A stretch of DNA of 20,150 nt from a virus. A program made the position numbers and the translations under genes. Within the stretch, counting starts at the first letter, position 1. Every line of letters begins with the position of its first letter. Of the stretch, positions 14,725 through 20,150 are shown piece by piece. Location of the stretch: IMG/VR virus record IMGVR_UViG_3300042914_004449, positions 1-20,150 of that record. One strand, given 5' to 3'. Below the pieces are notes generated by a model. The model was not told the DNA's origin. It saw nothing but the letters and a program-made list of their open reading frames with translations, and made no database searches.

Positions 14725-17700
14725 ATGGCAACACAAGTAAATCAAAAAGTATATGTATCACCTGGAGTTTATACCTCCGAGACAGATTTGTCCTTCGTGG
14801 CACAAAGTGTCGGTGTAACTACATTAGGTTTGGTTGGTGAGACAATTAAAGGTCCAGCATTCGAACCAATTTTCATCACGAATTATGACGAGTTTCAAGC
14901 CTATTTTGGCGGAACAGAACCAACAAAATTTGTGAATACACAAATCCCAAAATATGAAGCGGCTTATATAGCTAAGTCATACCTACAACAATCTAACCAA
15001 TTATTCGTCACAAGAATTCTTGGATTGTCTGGTTATGATGCGGGTCCTTCATGGAGTATCAAAGTTAAAGCAAACGTTGACCCAACAACAATTGGATTCA
15101 ACCCTGCAACACCAACTCCTTGGTCTGTGAATTTTACATTCAATTCATCGGCTAACACAATCACATTTGGAAGTGCATTCCCAACACCAATTCAAAGTAA
15201 TCTAACAGAACAATATAGAATGTTCGATGGAAGTACTTCCAATATTCAAGCAGATATCATAGGATTTATTAACGACATTATTGCGAACAACAGTGTTTCA
15301 GGTAATACAGGTAACATTTATGGTACATTACCTGAAGGTGATTTTTACGCTTTTTTAGCACAGTATCCTAATCTTAACAACGTTTATGATACTAATAGTA
15401 TGAACGTTGCGGCTAACGACTTAACTGATTCTGATAACGATGCTTGGTACTACGCAAACTTTGATAACTACAGTGGAGATAACTACTCGGGTTATTCAAT
15501 GGATTATGTAGTAACTGCAATCGCATCTGGAGCAAGTTCAACATATACTGGTACTTTATCAGGTAATGTTTATAATTGGTCAGGTACAGCATTTACAGAT
15601 TACAACAACATGGTTGTTGCAACACTTCGTTCAAGAGGTATTTCTCTTTTTGAAAATAGTTCTACAAGTAATGCTCACGGACCAATTTATGAAGTTAACT
15701 CAGGTGGAACAGTTGCAGGTTTAAGTGCACTTACAATGGTATGTAGTGGACAATATTCAGGAGTGACTAAAAATCCTTATGAAACATTCTTACTTTCAGG
15801 TGTAACCAAAGATAATGATACTTTCAGTTTCGAATTATCATTAGCAGCGGCTTCATCTAAATTTATAACTAAAGTTTTAGGTTTCGATAACTTCGGTAAG
15901 TCAAGACAAGAAGTTCCTGTTTATGTTGAGGAAGTTTACCCATCGTCTTTAGCTTACGCATACAATCAAAGTTACATTCGTGGATTAGATTGTGAGTTAA
16001 TCGGATTACCAGGAGCGCGAACAGAAGATTCAAGTTCAATCGCTTACAACTTAGAAAAGTATCAATCACCTATGACTCCATATTTGGTTTCAGAATTGAG
16101 AGGTAATAAGGTATACAAATTATTCAGATTTATTTCAATATCTGACGGAGACGCAGCAAACGTTGAAGTTAAAGTTTCAATCGCTAACCTTTCTTTCAAT
16201 AACATGACTTTTGATGTTCTTGTTAGAAATTTCTTCGATACAGATGCTAATCCAATAGTGATTGAGAAATTCACTAACTGTAACATGGACCCTAACTCTA
16301 ACAACTTTGTTGCTAAGAAGATTGGTTCATCAAATGGTGAATACGCTCTTATTTCAAAATACATAATGGTTGAGATGTCTGATGAAGCTCCAATTGACGC
16401 ATTACCTTGTGGTTTCTACGGTTACACACAAAGAGAATATGCTTCAGTATCGAACCCTTCACCTGTACCTCAATTCAAAACAAAATATTATTTCCCTGGT
16501 GAAACAATTGCTAACCCACCGTTTGGTACACCAAATGGAGATAACTCAGTTGAGTCTCCTGGTGATGTAGTTAGAAGAACTTATTTAGGTTTTTCTACAT
16601 CAATAGGTATTGATGAATCTTTCTTAACATATAAAGGTAAACAAAATCCTCAAAGCTGGATTTTAGCACCAGCACCTGTTGAAGGTGCATCTTGGAACTA
16701 CCTAAGTAAAGGTTTCCACATGGACTCAGGAGCAACAGTTGTATCAATTGCTAATTCATATCAAACAAGTGGTAGTCCAGCATTTGAGTGTGGAGTTGCA
16801 GACTTCAGATTCGACCCAGAGACTCAAGAAAATCCTTACTACTTCATTTACTCAAGAAAATACACAGTATGTTTTGCAGGTGGATTCGATGGTTGGGATA
16901 TCTACAGAGAATATAGAACAAATGCGGATAGATTCCAACTTGGAGCTTCAGGTTACTTAGCAGGAGCTGCGGTTTCTACAAGATACCCGACAGCGACAGG
17001 TCAAGGATTGTTCAAGAGAATTGTAGTTGAAAACAACACACAAGATTTTGCAAACACTGACTACTACGCTTACTTACTTGGTATTCTTTCTTTCAGAAAT
17101 CCCGAAGCGACAAATATCAACGTATTTGCAACTTCAAGTATAGATTACGTTAATAACTCAAACTTGGTTGAAGAAGCGATTGATATGATTCAATTCCAAA
17201 GAGCGGATTCGGTTTACATTGCTACAACACCTGACTATCAGATGTTTACACCAGATGGAACAAGTTCACTAGACATTATCTACCCTCAAGAAGCGGTTGA
17301 TAATTTGGATAATACAGGAATCGATTCTAACTACACAGCAACTTACTACCCATGGATACTTGTGAGAGATACTGTTAACAACACACAAATTTACTTACCA
17401 CCAACAGGTGAAGTTTGTAGAAACTTAGCGTTAACAGATAACATTTCATTCCCATGGTTCGCATCAGCGGGTTACACAAGAGGTCTTGTTAACTCAATCA
17501 AAGCGAGAGTTAAGTTGACTCAAGAAGATAGAGACACTCTTTATCAAGGTAGAATCAACCCAATCGCAACTTTCGCAGACGTAGGAACTGTAATTTGGGG
17601 TAACAAAACACTTCAAGTGGCAGATACAGCACTCAACAGACTTAACGTTAGAAGATTGTTGTTACAAGCTCGTAAGTTGATTTCAGCGGTTGCGGTAAGA

Positions 17701-17946
17701 TTGTTGTTCGAACAAAACGACCAAGTAGTTAGACAACAATTCTTGGATAGTGTAAACCCAATCCTTGATTCAATCAGAAGAGATAGAGGTCTTTACGATT
17801 TCCGTGTGACTGTATCATCTTCACCTGAAGACTTGGATAGAAATACATTAACAGGTAAAATTTATCTTAAACCAACGAAGGCGTTAGAATTCATAGATAT
17901 TGAGTTCTTCATCACACCAACAGGTGCTTCGTTTGAAAATATCTAA
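14725..17946 (+). CDS. 18: Contractile tail sheath protein (T4 gp18-like), enlarged
   Basis: The 1073-residue protein starts with the sheath N-terminal segment YVSPGVYTSETDLS (residues 9-22) and FITNYDEFQAYFGG (50-63). Its last 190 residues are the conserved core: SAGYTRGLVNSIKARVKLT (914-932), NPIATF, RRLLLQARKLI, DQVVRQQFLDSVNPILDSI and YDFRVTVSSSPEDLDRNTLTG. The core forms the inner tube-binding layer and the donor strands that link subunits. T4 gp18 has 659 residues, so about 400 extra residues sit in the middle (about 110-850), rich in Ser, Thr, Asn, Gly and Tyr, and expected to form outward-facing domains. There is no frameshift and the frame is fully open. It has its own promoter-like motif and is followed by a strong terminator, fitting a high-copy product. 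Confidence 0.95.
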   Translation: MATQVNQKVYVSPGVYTSETDLSFVAQSVGVTTLGLVGETIKGPAFEPIFITNYDEFQAYFGGTEPTKFVNTQIPKYEAAYIAKSYLQQSNQLFVTRILGLSGYDAGPSWSIKVKANVDPTTIGFNPATPTPWSVNFTFNSSANTITFGSAFPTPIQSNLTEQYRMFDGSTSNIQADIIGFINDIIANNSVSGNTGNIYGTLPEGDFYAFLAQYPNLNNVYDTNSMNVAANDLTDSDNDAWYYANFDNYSGDNYSGYSMDYVVTAIASGASSTYTGTLSGNVYNWSGTAFTDYNNMVVATLRSRGISLFENSSTSNAHGPIYEVNSGGTVAGLSALTMVCSGQYSGVTKNPYETFLLSGVTKDNDTFSFELSLAAASSKFITKVLGFDNFGKSRQEVPVYVEEVYPSSLAYAYNQSYIRGLDCELIGLPGARTEDSSSIAYNLEKYQSPMTPYLVSELRGNKVYKLFRFISISDGDAANVEVKVSIANLSFNNMTFDVLVRNFFDTDANPIVIEKFTNCNMDPNSNNFVAKKIGSSNGEYALISKYIMVEMSDEAPIDALPCGFYGYTQREYASVSNPSPVPQFKTKYYFPGETIANPPFGTPNGDNSVESPGDVVRRTYLGFSTSIGIDESFLTYKGKQNPQSWILAPAPVEGASWNYLSKGFHMDSGATVVSIANSYQTSGSPAFECGVADFRFDPETQENPYYFIYSRKYTVCFAGGFDGWDIYREYRTNADRFQLGASGYLAGAAVSTRYPTATGQGLFKRIVVENNTQDFANTDYYAYLLGILSFRNPEATNINVFATSSIDYVNNSNLVEEAIDMIQFQRADSVYIATTPDYQMFTPDGTSSLDIIYPQEAVDNLDNTGIDSNYTATYYPWILVRDTVNNTQIYLPPTGEVCRNLALTDNISFPWFASAGYTRGLVNSIKARVKLTQEDRDTLYQGRINPIATFADVGTVIWGNKTLQVADTALNRLNVRRLLLQARKLISAVAVRLLFEQNDQVVRQQFLDSVNPILDSIRRDRGLYDFRVTVSSSPEDLDRNTLTGKIYLKPTKALEFIDIEFFITPTGASFENI

Positions 17947-17953
17947 TAAAAAC

Positions 17954-17979
17954 GGGGGGACCAGTTCCCCCCATTTTTT
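17954..17979 (+). terminator. Rho-independent terminator after the tail sheath gene
   Basis: GGGGGGA (17954-17960) pairs perfectly with TCCCCCC (17966-17972) around the loop CCAGT, followed by ATTTTTT (17973-17979). The G-C stem stands out in AT-rich DNA. The next gene starts 11 bases after the T-tract with no promoter-like motif in between. Confidence 0.93.
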
Positions 17980-17990
17980 AGCCAAATAGA

Positions 17991-18821
17991 ATGAAAAAAG
18001 AATTCACAGAAGGGTTCAAAGACGAGAAAACCCCAGACTTAAAATATTACGCTTTTGACTGGGACGATAACATTGTGCACATGCCAACCAAGATTGTTCT
18101 TAAAGATAAGAAGGGAAAAGAAGTAGGTATGTCCACAGAAGACTTTGCGGAGTTCAGACACGAGGTTGGAAAAAAAGATTTCGATTACAACGGTCATACA
18201 ATTGTGGGATATGCAGAAAATCCATTTAGAAACTTCAGAACAGAGGGAGATAAAGACTTTTTGATTGATTCGATGAAAGCCAAAGTGGGACCAGCATTTA
18301 ATGATTTTAAAGAAGCGATTAATAATGGTTCGATTTTTTCTATAATTACAGCCCGTGGTCACAACCCTGAAACACTAAAACAAGCGGTATACAATTACAT
18401 TGTGAATGACTTCGAAGGTATTTCAAAAGACGAACTTATTAAGAATCTTAAAAAATATAGGTCTTTCTTAGGCGAAGATGAAATGTCGGACAAAGAATTA
18501 ATCGATTCATATTTGTCCCTCAACAAATACCACCCCGTTTCTTTTGGAGACGAAAAAGGGGCGACAAATCCTGAAGAGGCGAAGGTGAAAGCGATGAACG
18601 ATTTCGTGGATTATATCAAAGGTATGGCTGCGATACTTAATAAAAGAGCCTGGTTAAAAAATGATATAGGAAATAAATTTGTTCCTACTAAACCTCTTAT
18701 TGGTTTCTCTGATGATGACCCTAAGAACGTAGAAGTAATGAGAAAAGCATTTAAAGATAAACCAGATAATTTAGTAAAAACTTATTCTACTGCTGGAGGA
18801 ATTAAAAAGGAAGTGCAATAA
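17991..18821 (+). CDS. HAD-superfamily phosphatase/nucleotidase-like protein
   Basis: The 276-residue protein shows all four HAD motifs: I FDWDDN (D23 as nucleophile, D25 as acid/base), II IITARG (T120, R122), III a lysine in PEEAKVKAM (K198 or K200), and IV FSDDDPKN (D241-D243). These enzymes hydrolyse phosphate esters with Mg2+ through an aspartyl-phosphate; the DWDDN form resembles that of small nucleotidases and acid phosphatases. Insertions of about 90 residues between I and II and 75 between II and III would form caps over the active site. The substrate is unknown. It lies between the sheath and tube genes, just after a terminator, so it is probably made at a low level by read-through. 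A role in nucleotide metabolism or in tail assembly are both possible. Confidence 0.82.
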   Translation: MKKEFTEGFKDEKTPDLKYYAFDWDDNIVHMPTKIVLKDKKGKEVGMSTEDFAEFRHEVGKKDFDYNGHTIVGYAENPFRNFRTEGDKDFLIDSMKAKVGPAFNDFKEAINNGSIFSIITARGHNPETLKQAVYNYIVNDFEGISKDELIKNLKKYRSFLGEDEMSDKELIDSYLSLNKYHPVSFGDEKGATNPEEAKVKAMNDFVDYIKGMAAILNKRAWLKNDIGNKFVPTKPLIGFSDDDPKNVEVMRKAFKDKPDNLVKTYSTAGGIKKEVQ

Positions 18822-18834
18822 ATGTACTTTTTTT
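18811..18834 (+). terminator. Rho-independent terminator overlapping the stop of the HAD gene
   Basis: AAGTGCA (18811-18817) pairs with TGTACTT (18823-18829) with one G-U pair, around the loop ATAAA that includes part of the stop codon (18819-18821). T residues continue to 18834. It is the same design as the terminator at 4533, with the gene's last codons forming part of the hairpin. Confidence 0.6.
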
Positions 18835-18872
18835 AAAAATTGAAGTAAATAGAAAAATTTTCGATATACCTA

Positions 18873-18879
18873 TATTTAT
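18873..18879 (+). promoter_or_regulatory. TATTTAT promoter-like motif upstream of the tail tube gene
   Basis: TATTTAT in the context TATATTTATATCATA (18871-18885) is the only clear motif in the 92-base gap between the HAD gene and the tail tube gene. It ends 34 bases before the ATG at 18914. Confidence 0.5.
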
Positions 18880-18913
18880 ATCATATAAACACTGAAAACA
18901 AAAATTTAATAAT

Positions 18914-19402
18914 ATGGCTGATTTACTGATGAAAATGCCGATACCTTACGAACCGAAACGTCAGAATCGATTCATCTTAAGGTTTCCTTCAAGTTTGGGG
19001 ATTAATGAGTGGTTTGTAGAGACCGCGGCAAGACCTTCTATCAAAATCGCAGCAACTGAAATTCAGTTTCTTAATACATCAACTTTCGTTGCGGGTAGAT
19101 TCAATTGGGACCCAATTTCTGTGAAGTTCAGAGACCCAATCGGTCCATCAGCAGCTCAAGCACTTATGGAATGGGTTCGTCTTCACGCTGAATCTGTAAC
19201 AGGTCGTATGGGATACGCTGCGGGTTATAAAAAAGACATCGACCTTGAGATGCTTGACCCAACAGGTGTGGTAGTTGAAAAGTGGATTCTTTATGGAACA
19301 TTCCTAACTGATGTTAACTTCGGTGCATTAAGTTACGCTACAGACGCACTTGCAGATATCACTTGTAGTTTGAGAATGGACAGATGTGTGTTAGTTTACT
19401 AA
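18914..19402 (+). CDS. 19: Tail tube protein (T4 gp19-like)
   Basis: The product has 162 residues, nearly identical in length to T4 gp19 (163). The pattern is that of the tube fold: an N-terminal MPIPYEPKRQNRFILRFPSS, AARPSIKIAATEIQFLNT, FNWDPISVKFRDPIGPSAAQ (near 64-83), LMEWVRLHAESVTGRMGYAAGYKKDIDLEMLDPTG, and the closing LTDVNFGALSYATDALADITCSLRMDRCVLVY. gp19 stacks as hexameric rings to make the inner tube that is driven through the envelope. It follows the sheath gene, with the HAD gene in between, whereas in T4 genes 18 and 19 are adjacent. It has its own promoter-like motif and a strong terminator, as expected of a high-copy product. Confidence 0.95.
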   Translation: MADLLMKMPIPYEPKRQNRFILRFPSSLGINEWFVETAARPSIKIAATEIQFLNTSTFVAGRFNWDPISVKFRDPIGPSAAQALMEWVRLHAESVTGRMGYAAGYKKDIDLEMLDPTGVVVEKWILYGTFLTDVNFGALSYATDALADITCSLRMDRCVLVY

Positions 19403-19436
19403 TACTATATACAAAAATTTAAAACCTTTTATATTT

Positions 19437-19472
19437 AACCGTAAAGACATAAACTTTACGGTTATTTTTTTT
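19437..19472 (+). terminator. Rho-independent terminator after the tail tube gene
   Basis: AACCGTAAAG (19437-19446) pairs perfectly over 10 bp with CTTTACGGTT (19454-19463) around a seven-base loop; an A and eight T residues (19465-19472) follow. The next start codon is only two bases after the T-tract. A TATATTTAA sequence (19430-19438), one base off the promoter-like motif, runs directly into the hairpin. Confidence 0.93.
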
Positions 19473-19474
19473 AT

Positions 19475-20150
19475 ATGGACGAACAATCAAGACAATACGG
19501 TCAACAAAATTTGACCCTTCCCCACGACATGGTACAGTTACCCTCGGAGGGACTTTTCTATAAAAACAAAAAGAAAGCGGTTAAGGTGGGATACCTCACA
19601 GCGGCTGACGAAAACATTCTTATGGGTGGAGGTTTAGACCTTACATATAATTTACTTAGAAGTAAGTTGTATGAACCAGATATGAAAATTGAAGATATGT
19701 TGGAAGGTGACGTTGAGGCTATTTTGGTATTCTTAAGAAACACAGGCTTTGGTCCTGAGGTTGAACTTAATTTAGTGGACCCTCAAACAAAGAAACCATT
19801 CAAAACAACTGTTGTTTTGGACCAACTATCAATTGTTAAAGGACAAACTCCAAGTGATGACGGAACATTTATTGTAACACTTCCAAAGTCAGAAGCGACT
19901 GTTAAGTTAAAACCAATGACTTATGGAGACATTAATGAGATTCAAAAAATGATTGATTCTTATCCTCAAGGTAGAACGGCTCCAAGAGTTACGTGGAGAC
20001 TTAATAAAGAAATCGTAGAAGTTAACGGAGTTACCGATAGAGCTGAAATTGTTAAATTTGTTGAATCAATGCCAATTGGAGATTCCAAATTTATCAGACA
20101 ATTTATGAACCAAAATGAACCAAGACTGGATATGACCAGAGAAGCAATAG
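19475..20150 (+). CDS. 26: Baseplate hub protein, T4 gp26-like (partial, C-terminus outside window)
   Basis: The frame is open from ATG 19475 to the end of the window, giving 225 residues, already longer than T4 gp26 (208). It carries the family signature: MVQLPSEGLFYKN (19-31), then KVGYLTAADENILMG, where T4-like hub proteins have a K.MTa.EEDIL element; EGDVEAILVFLRNTGFGPE, and LPKSEATVKLKPMTYGDINEIQKMI (near 138-162). The last part, DRAEIVKFVESMPIGDSKFIRQFMNQNEPRLDM, matches the R.fv..mp..ds...R.y.....P.ldm ending of these proteins. They belong to the central hub of the baseplate and are needed in few copies per virion. The start lies two bases after a strong terminator with no Shine-Dalgarno, suggesting expression by read-through. 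Confidence 0.8.
   Translation, partial: MDEQSRQYGQQNLTLPHDMVQLPSEGLFYKNKKKAVKVGYLTAADENILMGGGLDLTYNLLRSKLYEPDMKIEDMLEGDVEAILVFLRNTGFGPEVELNLVDPQTKKPFKTTVVLDQLSIVKGQTPSDDGTFIVTLPKSEATVKLKPMTYGDINEIQKMIDSYPQGRTAPRVTWRLNKEIVEVNGVTDRAEIVKFVESMPIGDSKFIRQFMNQNEPRLDMTREAI

Noticed and set aside
16062-16364. Minus-strand open frames of 100 codons or more inside the sheath and HAD genes (16062-16364, 18039-18362)
   Set aside because: They lie opposite well-conserved coding sequence, have no promoter or conserved motif and no gap around them.
1-20150. Insertion sequence, CRISPR array or attachment site
   Set aside because: No transposase or integrase motifs, no regularly spaced repeats and no long direct repeats were seen by eye.

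Overview
The window looks like part of the genome of a T4-like contractile-tailed phage (myovirus) that probably infects a member of the Bacteroidota. The T4-like assignment rests on a complete family B DNA polymerase, a long contractile tail sheath, a 162-residue tail tube protein, a gp26-like baseplate hub protein, and proteins resembling T4 gp13, gp14 and gp15. The host assignment is an inference: the DNA is AT-rich and none of the gene starts outside the overlapping operon has a recognisable Shine-Dalgarno sequence, which is typical of Bacteroidota and their phages. There are no tRNAs, rRNAs, CRISPR arrays or insertion sequences, and gene packing is very tight.

Layout. Positions 1-4143 (+): the end of an unrecognised gene, then four overlapping glycosyltransferase-type genes (a GT11 fucosyltransferase-like enzyme, a small GT-A-like enzyme, an HtrL/YibB-like enzyme and a two-domain HtrL/YibB plus GT-A protein). 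Positions 4160-4537 (+): a small virion-like beta protein ending in a terminator. Positions 4632-7340 (+): the replicative DNA polymerase, preceded by a foldable leader. A strong bidirectional terminator (7343-7381) separates it from minus-strand genes. Positions 7380-12830 (-), read right to left: a SET-domain methyltransferase translationally coupled to a SNF2-type helicase, a 69-residue protein, a superoxide dismutase fused to a predicted PD-(D/E)XK nuclease domain, a gp13-like neck protein and a small beta protein. Positions 12890-20150 (+): gp14-like and gp15-like neck/tail-completion proteins, tail sheath, a HAD-family phosphatase, tail tube and the start of a gp26-like hub protein. A 53-residue ribbon-helix-helix protein lies on the minus strand between the gp15-like gene and the sheath gene.

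Regulation. The 7-mer TATTTAT, read in the sense direction of the gene, occurs just upstream of seven transcription units on both strands. It is the reverse complement of the core of the T4 late promoter (TATAAATA). Five Rho-independent terminators are visible. Two of them sit directly between a high-copy virion gene (sheath, tube) and the next gene, which starts only 2-11 bases after the T-tract, suggesting that read-through sets the level of the downstream product.

Most notable are the SOD-nuclease fusion, the coupled SET and SNF2 pair, the reversed promoter motif, the unannotated regulator beside a palindrome at the sheath promoter, and the glycosyltransferase cluster. All functional calls come from reading motifs by eye; no database search was possible.
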